Below are positions 1-8,089 of a stretch of 64,000 nt of DNA, piece by piece. A model generated the notes under the pieces. It saw nothing but the letters and a program-made list of their open reading frames with translations, was not told where the DNA came from and did not search any database. The position numbers and the translations under genes were made by a program. Source of the DNA: [Mycobacterium] zoologicum (lineage in GTDB: Bacteria > Actinomycetota > Actinomycetes > Mycobacteriales > Mycobacteriaceae); contig NZ_CP083985.1 in the NCBI RefSeq assembly GCF_020172665.1, forward strand, positions 2,044,326 through 2,108,325, read 5' to 3'. Within the stretch, counting starts at the first letter, position 1, and each line of letters starts with the position of its first letter.

Positions 1-1
1 C

Positions 2-385
2 GACGAGGCCGACGGGCAGCACGCCGGGCGCATCGTGTCGTTCGACGCCGCCGGCGGCTGGAACATCGAGGAGGAGGGCTACCAGTCGGTCGGCTCGGGC
101 TCCTTGTTCGCCAAGTCGTCGATGAAGAAGCTCTACGCGCAGGTGGCCGACGCCGATTCGGCGCTGCGGGTGGCCGTCGAGGCGCTCTATGATGCCGCCG
201 ACGACGACTCCGCCACCGGCGGACCGGATTTGGTGCGTGGCATCTTCCCGACTGCGGTGACGATCGGTGCCGAAGGCGCCGTCGACATCCCCGAGGACCG
301 CATCGCCGAACTGGCACGCGAGGTCATCGAGAACCGTACTCGCGGGACCGCTTCGGGACCGCGCACCAAGCGGGGTAAGAAATGA
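2..385 (+). CDS. prcB: 20S proteasome beta subunit (3' part)
   Basis: This is the C-terminal part of the catalytic beta subunit of the mycobacterial 20S proteasome, which degrades Pup-tagged proteins in the cytoplasm. The 127 visible codons run in from the left edge, so the propeptide and the catalytic N-terminal Thr lie outside the window. The segment containing [30 protein letters not shown] and [16 protein letters not shown] closely matches known mycobacterial PrcB. The TGA stop overlaps the ATG of prcA (ATGA), the usual translationally coupled prcB-prcA arrangement that supports equal production of the two subunits. The tail is basic and not conserved. Identity is secure; only the start is missing. 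Confidence 0.95.
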   Translation, partial: DEADGQHAGRIVSFDAAGGWNIEEEGYQSVGSGSLFAKSSMKKLYAQVADADSALRVAVEALYDAADDDSATGGPDLVRGIFPTAVTIGAEGAVDIPEDRIAELAREVIENRTRGTASGPRTKRGKK

Positions 386-1110
386 GTTTTCCGTATTTCA
401 TCTCGCCCGAGCAGGCGATGCGTGAGCGTGGCGAGCTCGCCCGCAAGGGGATTGCCCGCGGGCGCAGCGTGGTGGCGCTGGCCTACGCCGATGGTGTGCT
501 GTTCGTCGCCGAAAACCCTTCGCGCTCACTGCAGAAGATCAGTGAGCTCTATGACCGGGTCGGCTTCGCCGGCGCGGGCCGCATCAACGAGTTCGAGAAC
601 CTGCGCCGCGGCGGCATCCAGTTCGCCGACACCCGCGGGTATGCCTATGACCGCAAGGACGTCACCGCGCGGCAGCTGGCCAATGTCTACGCGCAGACTC
701 TCGGCACCATCTTCACCGAGCAGGCCAAGCCTTACGAGGTGGAGCTGTGTGTGGCCGGGGTGGCCTACCAGGGTCAGACGAAAGCCCCTGAGCTGTACCG
801 GATCACCTATGACGGCTCGATCTACGATGAACCGCATTTCGTGGTGATGGGCGGTACCACCGAGCCGGTGATCGCCGCACTCAAGGAGTCCTACGCCGAG
901 AACGCTCCGCTGGCCGACGCCCTGCGGCTGGCGGTGGACGCCTTGCAGCAGCCTGATGCCGCCAATGGCGCCGAGCCCCGCAAGCTGGGGCCGGGCACTC
1001 TGGAGGTGGCCATCCTGGACGCCAACCGGCCGCGGCGGGCGTTTCGGCGGATCGCCCGGTCGACGCTGGAAGAGCTTCTGCCGCAGCAGGATTCCGATAC
1101 CAAGGACTGA
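382..1110 (+). CDS. prcA: 20S proteasome alpha subunit
   Basis: This gene encodes the non-catalytic alpha-ring subunit that gates the 20S proteasome and docks activators such as Mpa. The 242-residue product starts [20 protein letters not shown], the typical actinobacterial alpha N-terminus. It contains the alpha-subunit fold signatures [21 protein letters not shown] and [19 protein letters not shown]. Length is close to the usual 240-250 residues. The ATG overlaps the prcB stop by 4 bases. In M. tuberculosis prcA (Rv2109c) is far from polA, so the neighbours seen here on the right reflect a different gene order. Confidence 0.95.
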   Translation: MSFPYFISPEQAMRERGELARKGIARGRSVVALAYADGVLFVAENPSRSLQKISELYDRVGFAGAGRINEFENLRRGGIQFADTRGYAYDRKDVTARQLANVYAQTLGTIFTEQAKPYEVELCVAGVAYQGQTKAPELYRITYDGSIYDEPHFVVMGGTTEPVIAALKESYAENAPLADALRLAVDALQQPDAANGAEPRKLGPGTLEVAILDANRPRRAFRRIARSTLEELLPQQDSDTKD

Positions 1111-1241
1111 CAACGCCATCGGCGCGGCTTTGGAGTACGTCTCGCTGGGCTACGCCGTGGTGGCCTATCAGCTCATGCGGTCCCCCGGTTTGGCGTGGTT
1201 CGTTCAGGTGCTGGCAGACGTGGTCGGCGGCGGGCCCAGGG
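1111..1241. other. gap between prcA and the DUF167 gene
   Basis: This 131-base gap separates converging genes. No clear intrinsic terminator is visible. A short forward reading frame without a good start (best candidate TTG at 1130, stop at 1265-1267) would encode a partly hydrophobic peptide containing LGYAVVAYQLMRSPG. It has no ribosome binding site and runs into the 3' end of the opposing gene. I regard it as either chance or a small remnant. Confidence 0.3.
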
Positions 1242-1478
1242 TTATCGGTCGATCCGGAAACGCTTGACCCGCGCCCCTGCGCCCGAGGCCAACTCGACGC
1301 GACTGCGCGGCACCCCGAAATGCTCGGCCAGCACCCGGATCACGGCGGCGTTCGCCTTGCCGTCCACGGCCTGCTCCCGCACGTAGATCGTTAATTGACC
1401 GTCGTCGTCGGCTTCTATCAGCGGGCCCTTGCGGCTGCCGGGTTTTACCTTCACGACGACGGTTTCGGTGCTGCTCAC
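1242..1478 (-). CDS. DUF167 (YggU/UPF0235) family protein
   Basis: A 78-residue protein of the DUF167 family, a small alpha/beta fold of unknown biochemical role. Family features visible are VVVKVKPGSRKG near the N-terminus, the central IYVREQAVDGKANAAVIRVLAEHFGVPRSRVEL block with the conserved GKAN motif, and the terminal ARVKRFRID. The frame is open further upstream, but family similarity begins only at the GTG at 1478, which gives the usual length. It lies about 100 bases from the lipid-transfer gene, on the same strand. The function is not known and none is inferred here. Confidence 0.85.
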   Translation of the reverse strand: MSSTETVVVKVKPGSRKGPLIEADDDGQLTIYVREQAVDGKANAAVIRVLAEHFGVPRSRVELASGAGARVKRFRIDR

Positions 1479-1582
1479 GGCAACAGCATCCCCGGCCCGC
1501 GAGCGTGCACAGTTGTACAGCCCATCCCGGCGTGTCGCGTACAAACATGCACGCCGGCGGGAGAGGGCCGGCCGCGCGAACC

Positions 1583-2779
1583 CTACCGCGCGACGATCAC
1601 CGACGAGCCGTGCCCGAACAGGCCCTGGTTGGCGGTGACGCCGACGGTGGCGCCCTCGACCTGCCGGCCGGTGGCCTGACCGCGCAGCTGCCAGGTCAGC
1701 TCGCACACCTGGGCAATGGCCTGCGCCGGGATCGCCTCACCGAAGCAGGCCAGCCCGCCGGACGGGTTCACCGGCACCCGGCCACCGATGGTGGTGGCGC
1801 CGCTGCGCAGCAGCTGCTCGCCCTCACCCTTGGCGCACAGACCCAGGTGCTCGTACCAGTCGATCTCGAGTGCGGTGGACAGGTCGTAGACCTCGGCCAG
1901 GCTGACGTCATCCGGGCCGATCCCGGCTTCGGCGTAAGCCGCGTCCAGGATCTGGTCCTTGAACACCCGGTCTGATCCCGGCACGACCGCGGTGGAATCG
2001 GTTGCGATGTCCGGCAATTCGGGCAGGTGCTGGGGGTACTGCGGGGTCACAGTGGACACCGCGCGCACCGACGGTACGCCGTCGAGCGAGCCGAGGTGCT
2101 TCTTCGCGAACTCCGCGCTGGCCACGATCAGCGCCGCAGCCCCGTCGGAGGTCGCGCAGATGTCGAGCTGGCGCAGCGGGTCGGAGACCACCGGGCTGGC
2201 CAGCACGTCGGCGACCGCGGATTCCTTGCGGTAACGGGCATTCGGGTTGTTCAGACCGTGCCGGGAGTTCTTCACCTTCACCTGGGCGAAGTCCTCGGAG
2301 GTCGCGCCGTAAAGGTCCATCCGGCGGCGCGCCAGCAGCGCGAAGTACACCGGGTTCATCGCCCCGATCAGGTGGAACCGCTGCCAGTCCGGGTCGTTCT
2401 TGCGCTCACCGCCGACCGGGGCGAACGCGCCCTTGGGGGTGGTGTCGGCGCCGATCACCAGCGCCACGTCGCAGAACCCGGCCAGGATCTGGGCCCGGGC
2501 GCTCTGCAGCGCCTGCGAACCGGAGGCGCAGGCGGCATAGCTCGAGGACACCGGAACCCCGTTCCAGCCCAGCTTCTGGGCGAACGTCGAACCGGCGATG
2601 AAGCCCGGGTAGCCGTTGCGGATGGTGTCCGCGCCGGCGATGAACTGGATCTGGGTCGCGTTCAGGCCGGCGTCGGCCAGCGCGGCGCGAGCGGCCACCA
2701 CCCCGTACTCGGTGAAGTCGCGGCCCCACTTACCCCACGGGTGCATGCCCGCGCCCAGGATGTACAGCGGCTCAGCCAT
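1583..2779 (-). CDS. thiolase-like lipid-transfer protein (Rv1627c type)
   Basis: A 398-residue member of the thiolase superfamily, of the SCP-x/lipid-transfer type (Rv1627c homologue). Relatives act on steroid or fatty acyl-CoA side chains, often as heteromers with DUF35 proteins. The thiolase nucleophile Cys84 lies in YAACASGSQA, and the C-terminal NPSGGLACFGEAIPA and GLFGHGSSV loops are present. The usual GHP His loop of degradative thiolases is replaced, as is typical of this lipid-transfer subfamily, so the catalysis may be a retro-aldol or acyl-transfer step; this is not provable here. The start overlaps the stop of the upstream DUF35 gene by 8 bases, indicating a two-gene operon. Confidence 0.88.
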   Translation of the reverse strand: MAEPLYILGAGMHPWGKWGRDFTEYGVVAARAALADAGLNATQIQFIAGADTIRNGYPGFIAGSTFAQKLGWNGVPVSSSYAACASGSQALQSARAQILAGFCDVALVIGADTTPKGAFAPVGGERKNDPDWQRFHLIGAMNPVYFALLARRRMDLYGATSEDFAQVKVKNSRHGLNNPNARYRKESAVADVLASPVVSDPLRQLDICATSDGAAALIVASAEFAKKHLGSLDGVPSVRAVSTVTPQYPQHLPELPDIATDSTAVVPGSDRVFKDQILDAAYAEAGIGPDDVSLAEVYDLSTALEIDWYEHLGLCAKGEGEQLLRSGATTIGGRVPVNPSGGLACFGEAIPAQAIAQVCELTWQLRGQATGRQVEGATVGVTANQGLFGHGSSVIVAR

Positions 2780-3221
2780 TGGAGTCCACCTTCTTCCATG
2801 CGTAAACGGTGCGTTGCACGCCGTCGTCGTCGGTGTAGAGCGGCATGGTGGCCAGCTCCATCTCCATACCGACCTTCAAGTCCGCGGCCAGCGTGCCCTC
2901 GACCACCTTTCCCAGCACGATCAGGCCCTCGTCGGCCAGTTCCACCGCGGCGATCGCGAACGGCTCGAACGGGTCGGACGGCGGATACGGCGCCGGAGGC
3001 AGGTACCGGTTCTCGGTGTAGCTCCAGATCGTGCCGCGCCGCGACAACGCGACGGGCTCGAGCACATCGCCGTCGCAGGCGGGGTTGGGACAGTTGTTCT
3101 CACGCGACGGGAACACATAGGTGCCGCACTGCGGACACTTGGCGCCGATCAGGTGGGGGAGGCCGGCGTCGTCGGTGGCGAACCACCCGTCGATGGCCGG
3201 CTGCGAGGCTACGTCTGGCAC
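2772..3221 (-). CDS. DUF35 zinc-ribbon/OB-fold protein (Rv1628c type)
   Basis: A 149-residue protein with an N-terminal rubredoxin-like zinc ribbon (Cys29, Cys32, Cys44, Cys49: CPQCG and NNCPNPAC) followed by an OB-fold with the family motif GTIWSYTENRY. DUF35 proteins are obligate partners of thiolase-like and hydratase-like enzymes of steroid catabolism. The overlap with the downstream lipid-transfer gene supports a complex of the two products. The GTG at 3221 was chosen because similarity to Rv1628c-type proteins begins about there; an upstream ATG at 3293 would add 24 residues that do not look conserved. The reading frame runs divergently from polA. Confidence 0.85.
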   Translation of the reverse strand: MPDVASQPAIDGWFATDDAGLPHLIGAKCPQCGTYVFPSRENNCPNPACDGDVLEPVALSRRGTIWSYTENRYLPPAPYPPSDPFEPFAIAAVELADEGLIVLGKVVEGTLAADLKVGMEMELATMPLYTDDDGVQRTVYAWKKVDSNG

Positions 3222-3303
3222 CCGGTCAGCGTACCCAACCGCGAAGCCAAACTGAAACGTGTTGCAATTCCACCGGCCGCACCGGGCGCCCACCCGCGGT
3301 GCC

Positions 3304-3319
3304 TAGAGTTGGGGCCGTG
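3304..3319 (+). promoter_or_regulatory. leaderless promoter of polA
   Basis: A TAGAGT hexamer (3304-3309) fits the mycobacterial -10 consensus TANNNT and is followed by 7 bases and then the polA GTG at 3317. Transcription would start at or next to the start codon. No ribosome binding site is visible before the GTG, which supports a leaderless mRNA. Confidence 0.45.
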
Positions 3320-6004
3320 AGCCAGACCCAACCCACCCTGCTGCTCCTGGACGGAAACTCGCTGGCATATCGGGCGTTCTACGCCCTGCCCGCGGAGAAC
3401 TTCAAGACCCGCAGTGGCCTGACCACCAACGCCGTCTACGGGTTCACCGCGATGCTGATCAATCTGCTGCGCGACGAAGCCCCCACCCACGTCGCCGCCG
3501 CGTTCGACGTCTCCCGGCAGACGTTCCGCTCCGAGCGGTTCCCGGAATACAAGGCGACCCGCTCGGCGACCCCCGATGAGTTCCGCGGCCAGATCGACAT
3601 CACCAAGGAAGTGCTCAATGCGCTGGGCATCACCACGCTGTCCGAGGCCGGCTACGAGGCCGACGACCTGATCGCCACCCTGACCACCCAGGCTGACGCC
3701 GAGGGCTACCGGGTGCTGGTGGTCACCGGCGACCGGGACGCACTGCAGCTGGTCAACGACAACGTGACCGTGCTCTACCCGCGCAAAGGCGTCAGCGACC
3801 TGACCCGGTTCACCCCGGATGCCGTCGTCGAGAAGTACGGCCTGACCCCGGCGCAGTACCCGGACTTCGCGGCGCTGCGCGGCGACCCCAGCGACAACCT
3901 GCCCGGCATTCCCGGTGTGGGGGAGAAGACCGCCGCGAAGTGGATCACCGAATACGGCTCGCTGCAGGGCCTGGTCGACCAGGTCGACACCGTCAAGGGC
4001 AAGGCCGGAGATTCGTTGCGCGCCAACCTGTCCACGGTGATCCTCAACCGGGAACTGACCGACCTGGTGCGCAACGTGCCGCTGGCGCAGACGCCCGACA
4101 CGCTGCGGCTGGTGCCGTGGGACCGCGAGCAGATCCACCAGCTCTTCGACGACCTGGAGTTCCGGGTGCTGCGCGACCGGCTGTTCGAAACCCTCGCGAC
4201 GGCCGAGCCCGAGGTCGAGGAGGGCTTCGAGGTTCGCGGCGGTGCGCTGGAGCCGGGAGCGGTCGCGGCCTGGCTGGCCGAACACGCCGCCGACGGCAGG
4301 CGGGCCGGGCTGACCGTGATCGGCAGCCACCGCAGCTTCGACAGCGATGCCACCGCACTGGCGATCGCCGCCGCCGACGGCGAGGGCGGCTACCTCGACA
4401 CAGCCACGCTGACCGCAGACGACGAGACGGCGCTGGCCGCGTGGCTGGCCGACCCGGCCCGACCCAAGGCGGCCCACGAGGCCAAGCTGGCCAACCACGA
4501 CCTCGCCGGGCGCGGCTGGACACTGGACGGCGTCACCAGCGACACCGCCCTGGCCGCCTACCTGGTGCGGCCCGGCCAGCGCAGCTTCAGCCTCGACGAC
4601 CTGTCGGTGCGTTACCTGCGGCGCGAGCTGCGGGCCGAATCCGATGAGCAACAACAGCTCTCGCTGCTCGACGACACCGACGGCGTGGACGATCAGGCGA
4701 TTCAGACCGCGATCCTGCGGGCGCGCGCGGTCACCGATCTGGCCGATGCGCTGGACGCCGAGCTGGCCCGCATCGATTCCACGGCACTGCTCGCCGACAT
4801 CGAACTGCCCGTCCAGCGGGTGCTCGCCGAACTGGAGACCGCCGGGATCGCCGTCGACCTCGATCACCTGAACGGGCTGCAGAGCCGGTTCGGCGATGCG
4901 ATCCGCGACGCCGCCGAAGCCGCCTACGCGGTGATCGGCAAGCAGATCAACCTCGGCTCACCCAAGCAGCTGCAGGTGGTGCTCTTCGATGAGCTGGGCA
5001 TGCCCAAGACCAAGAAGACCAAGACCGGCTACACCACCGACGCCGATGCGCTCCAGACCCTGTTCGACAAGACCGGGCATCCGTTCCTGGAACACCTGCT
5101 GGCCCACCGCGACGTCACCCGGCTGAAGGTGACCGTCGACGGATTGCTGAAATCCGTTGCCTCCGATGGCCGAATCCACACCACGCTGAATCAGACCATC
5201 GCCGCCACCGGCCGGCTGTCGTCCACCGAACCCAACCTGCAGAACATCCCGGTCCGCACCGACGCCGGCCGCCAGATCCGCGACGCGTTTGTTGTCGGTA
5301 GCGGTTACACCGAGCTGATGACGGTCGACTACAGCCAGATCGAGATGCGCATCATGGCGCACCTGTCGCGGGATGCGGGCCTGATCGAGGCGTTCAACAC
5401 CGGTGAGGATCTGCATTCGTTCGTCGGGTCGCGGGCGTTCGGCGTGCCCATCGACGAGGTGTCTGCGGACATGCGGCGCCGCGTCAAGGCGATGTCCTAC
5501 GGCCTGGCCTACGGGCTGAGCGCCTACGGACTGTCCTCCCAGCTCAAGATCTCCACCGAAGAGGCCAAGGAGCAGATGGACGCCTACTTCGACCGCTTCG
5601 GCGGCGTGCGCGACTATCTGCACGAGGTCGTCGAGCAGGCCCGCAAGGACGGCTACACCTCCACGGTGCTGGGCCGGCGGCGCTACCTGCCGGAGCTGGA
5701 CAGCAGCAACCGCCAGGTCCGTGAATCCGCCGAGCGCGCCGCGCTCAACGCCCCGATCCAGGGCAGCGCCGCCGACATCATCAAGGTGGCGATGATCGAC
5801 GTCGACACTGCCCTCAAGGCCTCCGGGCTGCGGTCACGGATGCTGCTGCAGGTGCACGACGAGCTGCTGTTCGAGGTGGCCGACGGTGAGCGCGAGCCGC
5901 TGGAGGCGCTGGTACGCGACAAGATGGGCAACGCCTACGAGCTCAGCGTTCCGCTGGAGGTCGCGGTGGGATACGGGCGCAGCTGGGACGCCGCCGCGCA
6001 CTGA
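3317..6004 (+). CDS. polA: DNA polymerase I
   Basis: The enzyme is an 895-residue PolA, used for excision-repair gap filling and Okazaki fragment processing. The N-terminal 5'-3' exonuclease (about 1-300) shows LLLLDGNSLAYRAF, YEADDLIATL and GDPSDNLPGIPGVGEKTA. The central 3'-5' exonuclease-like domain (about 310-500) lacks clear acidic catalytic motifs, as is normal for mycobacterial PolA. The polymerase domain has motif A (Asp671 in DYSQIEMR), the O helix (Lys724 and Tyr728) and motif C (His847-Asp848-Glu849 in VHDELLF). The frame stays open far upstream, but homology starts at the GTG at 3317. Confidence 0.97.
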   Translation: MSQTQPTLLLLDGNSLAYRAFYALPAENFKTRSGLTTNAVYGFTAMLINLLRDEAPTHVAAAFDVSRQTFRSERFPEYKATRSATPDEFRGQIDITKEVLNALGITTLSEAGYEADDLIATLTTQADAEGYRVLVVTGDRDALQLVNDNVTVLYPRKGVSDLTRFTPDAVVEKYGLTPAQYPDFAALRGDPSDNLPGIPGVGEKTAAKWITEYGSLQGLVDQVDTVKGKAGDSLRANLSTVILNRELTDLVRNVPLAQTPDTLRLVPWDREQIHQLFDDLEFRVLRDRLFETLATAEPEVEEGFEVRGGALEPGAVAAWLAEHAADGRRAGLTVIGSHRSFDSDATALAIAAADGEGGYLDTATLTADDETALAAWLADPARPKAAHEAKLANHDLAGRGWTLDGVTSDTALAAYLVRPGQRSFSLDDLSVRYLRRELRAESDEQQQLSLLDDTDGVDDQAIQTAILRARAVTDLADALDAELARIDSTALLADIELPVQRVLAELETAGIAVDLDHLNGLQSRFGDAIRDAAEAAYAVIGKQINLGSPKQLQVVLFDELGMPKTKKTKTGYTTDADALQTLFDKTGHPFLEHLLAHRDVTRLKVTVDGLLKSVASDGRIHTTLNQTIAATGRLSSTEPNLQNIPVRTDAGRQIRDAFVVGSGYTELMTVDYSQIEMRIMAHLSRDAGLIEAFNTGEDLHSFVGSRAFGVPIDEVSADMRRRVKAMSYGLAYGLSAYGLSSQLKISTEEAKEQMDAYFDRFGGVRDYLHEVVEQARKDGYTSTVLGRRRYLPELDSSNRQVRESAERAALNAPIQGSAADIIKVAMIDVDTALKASGLRSRMLLQVHDELLFEVADGEREPLEALVRDKMGNAYELSVPLEVAVGYGRSWDAAAH

Positions 6005-6008
6005 GCCG

Positions 6009-6197
6009 GTGCGGCCCACACGGGCATCGAAAGACAAGGGAAATCCCTGTATCGCGGCGCCCTGCTTCTCGTTCGGTGATGAATCGACACACCTGTTCCA
6101 CTGGGCGGGCGACAAATGGCTTTCGGACCGCGGCATGTGGACTGTGGACGGCATCACGTTCACGAACCGCTACGGCCACACTGCCACCGTGTCCTAG
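6009..6197 (+). CDS. possible small ORF or gene remnant after polA
   Basis: A 62-codon frame starts with GTG four bases after the polA stop and ends in TAG at 6197, overlapping the 3' end of mazF by four bases. The peptide contains SFGDESTHLFHWAGDKWLSD and ends with GITFTNRYGHTATVS. The residue composition (Trp, His, Gly, Asp) and GC-rich third positions look coding. There is no separate ribosome binding site, so expression would depend on coupling with polA. I do not recognise the family; it could equally be a degraded remnant beside an inserted toxin-antitoxin module. Confidence 0.25.
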   Translation: MRPTRASKDKGNPCIAAPCFSFGDESTHLFHWAGDKWLSDRGMWTVDGITFTNRYGHTATVS

Positions 6198-6502
6198 ACG
6201 CGAGCTTCTAGGTCGAATGCATTGCCGATGGCTTCGGCCAGGGCGGGCTCCTGCGATGCGAGCAGGAAGCCGATCTGACGGCCAAGGGCGGTCACCGGAA
6301 TGGTTTGGACGTTGTCGCAACTGACGACCGACGGCTGGTCCAGCCCGTTGACGGCGCCGACCGGGACCTCGGTGGACAGCCCTCGGACCGTTGACGTGAT
6401 CGGCGCGACGGTGACGTTGGTGAGATGCGGACGCACGAGCTCGCGGGTGAGGATCAGGACGGGCCGGGTCTTGTCGAGCTGAGCGATGTGGATGGGTCGC
6501 AT
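6194..6502 (-). CDS. mazF: MazF-family endoribonuclease toxin
   Basis: A 102-residue MazF/PemK toxin, a ribonuclease that cleaves mRNA or other RNA at short sequences. The family core is recognisable: DKTRPVLILTRELV at the N-terminus, then VTVAPITSTVRGLSTEVPV and SVVSCDNVQTIPVTAL (the CDN..Q..P block). Its ATG overlaps the antitoxin TGA (ATGA), so the toxin is translationally coupled to its antitoxin. The cleavage sequence cannot be predicted. The module sits between polA and rpsA, where M. tuberculosis has none, and so is accessory. Confidence 0.85.
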   Translation of the reverse strand: MRPIHIAQLDKTRPVLILTRELVRPHLTNVTVAPITSTVRGLSTEVPVGAVNGLDQPSVVSCDNVQTIPVTALGRQIGFLLASQEPALAEAIGNAFDLEARV

Positions 6503-6738
6503 CAGTCGATGTCGAGGGCGGCGCCTGCAGCGTGGCCGGCCAGCGAGTCCAGATCGCTCGCCGCGGGTGCGCCGGCCGCGAGAATCTGCGCGTCGCGTTC
6601 GGCGAGACGGCGGCGACGCTCCCGTTCCAGCGCCCGCACCACGACGGCCGCCCGGCTGCGGGCGCCCTCATGCCGGACCTCGCCATCGATGAAGGCGACG
6701 ATCTCGTCGGGCAATCTCACCGCGATCTGGGTGCTCAC
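6502..6738 (-). CDS. mazE: ribbon-helix-helix antitoxin paired with MazF
   Basis: A 78-residue antitoxin. The N-terminal STQIAVRLPDEIVAFIDGEV and the following helices are a typical ribbon-helix-helix DNA-binding domain. The C-terminal 35 residues (DAQILAAGAPAASDLDSLAG and the tail) are the probable toxin-wrapping segment. The GTG at 6738 is preferred: RHH similarity begins there, and a -10-like TACCAT lies 7 bases upstream, suggesting a leaderless message. The antitoxin is expected to repress its own operon. The upstream extension of this frame is low-complexity and was rejected. Confidence 0.82.
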   Translation of the reverse strand: MSTQIAVRLPDEIVAFIDGEVRHEGARSRAAVVVRALERERRRRLAERDAQILAAGAPAASDLDSLAGHAAGAALDID

Positions 6739-6756
6739 CCGACCGATGGTACCAGT
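6739..6756 (-). promoter_or_regulatory. mazEF promoter with ACTGGTACCAT element
   Basis: On the minus strand ACTGGTACCAT lies at 6756-6746. Its last six bases, TACCAT, fit the -10 consensus TANNNT, and 7 bases separate them from the antitoxin GTG. The same 11-mer occurs just before the vapB start at 21704-21714, with nearly the same spacing. It probably serves as a -10 element and may also be part of an operator. Confidence 0.45.
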
Positions 6757-6778
6757 TTGGGATGCAGTCGCCTGATCC

Positions 6779-7912
6779 CTACCGCCGCGCCGGCAGCGGC
6801 GACCGGTAGCCGGCCATGGTGTGCAGTACCGGCGCCGCGGCCCGCGCGGCCACCACCCCGTAGGCATCCTCGTGCTGCAGCGCGTACACCTCCGGGTCGC
6901 CGAAGCCGCGATCGATGCGGTCGCGCACGAAGGCAAGCTTGACCACCTGGGCGGCGAAACTCTTCACCGACCTGCCGGCGGGCCGGCCACCGATGCGCCG
7001 CGCCTCGCGGATCGCCAGCTTGCGGCTGCGGATCGAGCCCAGCCAGGTCTGCTCGTTCGGGCTGATCAGCCGGTCCGCCACCATCGTCGGCAACGTGACG
7101 GCCACCAGGTGCTGCTCGTGGCGGCGGCTCACCATGGCCAGCGTCACCATCAGCACGAAGATCGGGACCATCCAGAACACGTAGGTCACCAGGAACGCCT
7201 GACCGCCGCCCATCGCCAGCGAGGCGTTCCACAGCGCATGCATGCCCACCGCCGCCAGGTAGCCGAGCAGAATCATCAATGCCTTGGCCCAGAACCCGTG
7301 GCGGCGCAGCGCGAAGAACACCCCGATGCCCGTCATCGTGGTGAACAGCGGGTGCGCGAACGGCCCGAAGATCAACCGCATGATCGCGACAGTGGCCATC
7401 TTGGCCGGTGATTCGGCCGGCGCGATGTAGACGATGTCCTCCATCCAGGCGAAGCCCACCGCGGTCACGCCGGCGTAGACCATGCAGTCGGTCAGGGAGT
7501 TCAGGTGGTGGCGTCGCCGGCCGGTCAGCATGATCAGCAGGAACAAGCCCTTGGCGGCCTCTTCGATGAACGGCGCCTGGATCGCCGCCTGGTCGAACGA
7601 CTTCGACACCAGCGGTTTGATCTCGGCCACCGTGGACCCGAACGTCTCCAGGCCCACCGCCAGCAGCACCGCCACCGAGGCACCCCAAAGGAACGCCAGC
7701 TGCAGCAGACGGCGGGGTTCGGGCTCCCAGCGGTCCAGCCAGCGATAGCACAACAGCACCACCAGCATCGCCATGCTCGACAGCACCAAAGCGGTCAGGG
7801 TGCCGCCCGGATTTGACGCCGTGAACAGCAACACCAGCAGCGTCGTCAGGATGGCCAGCAGGATGATGACGAGGCGCGACGCTCCGACCTTGCGGTTCCG
7901 CATCTGGGGCAT
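6779..7912 (-). CDS. PrsW-family intramembrane protease-like protein
   Basis: A membrane protein of about 377 residues related to PrsW, an intramembrane metalloprotease-like family that in Bacillus cleaves anti-sigma factors. Several hydrophobic helices are visible (for example 14-30, 40-55, 72-88, 190-225). The family motifs are EEAAK (117-121), Glu158 in FAWMED, His187 in AHPLF and His225 in MHALWN. The C-terminal ~110 residues are basic and cytoplasmic in appearance. The ATG at 7912 was chosen; an in-frame start at 7969 would add 19 residues that look non-coding. The substrate in this organism is unknown. It runs divergently from rpsA. Confidence 0.8.
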   Translation of the reverse strand: MPQMRNRKVGASRLVIILLAILTTLLVLLFTASNPGGTLTALVLSSMAMLVVLLCYRWLDRWEPEPRRLLQLAFLWGASVAVLLAVGLETFGSTVAEIKPLVSKSFDQAAIQAPFIEEAAKGLFLLIMLTGRRRHHLNSLTDCMVYAGVTAVGFAWMEDIVYIAPAESPAKMATVAIMRLIFGPFAHPLFTTMTGIGVFFALRRHGFWAKALMILLGYLAAVGMHALWNASLAMGGGQAFLVTYVFWMVPIFVLMVTLAMVSRRHEQHLVAVTLPTMVADRLISPNEQTWLGSIRSRKLAIREARRIGGRPAGRSVKSFAAQVVKLAFVRDRIDRGFGDPEVYALQHEDAYGVVAARAAAPVLHTMAGYRSPLPARR

Positions 7913-8012
7913 AGCGAGGCAGCGTAGACCACCGGTTTGTCCAGCGTGCAACGTGTCGAGTAGCCTCAACAGGTAGTCCGCGACCGGTCCCCAGACCTAC
8001 ATCGTGGGCCAC

Positions 8013-8030
8013 CGCATGCTCAGGCATGCG
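8013..8030 (+). promoter_or_regulatory. hairpin in the rpsA 5' region
   Basis: CGCATGC at 8013-8019 and GCATGCG at 8024-8030 form a perfect 7-base inverted repeat with a TCAG loop, 60 bases upstream of the rpsA ATG. It may be an operator in the divergent promoter region or an RNA structure in the rpsA leader. S1 autoregulation through mRNA leaders is known in enteric bacteria; here it is only a possibility. Confidence 0.4.
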
Positions 8031-8089
8031 TGACTAGACCATCACGACCCAGTCCCTACTACCTCAACTTGTCCGGAGCAACCCAACAC

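Noticed and set aside
1130..1267. Short forward frame after prcA
   Set aside because: It has no ribosome binding site, an unlikely TTG start, and runs into the 3' end of the DUF167 gene; too little support for a gene.
2027..3316. Long forward open frame continuous with polA, giving a 1325-residue protein
   Set aside because: The extra N-terminus is antisense to the lipid-transfer and DUF35 genes, is Arg/Pro-rich and unlike PolA. The GTG at 3317 with its -10 hexamer gives the normal length.
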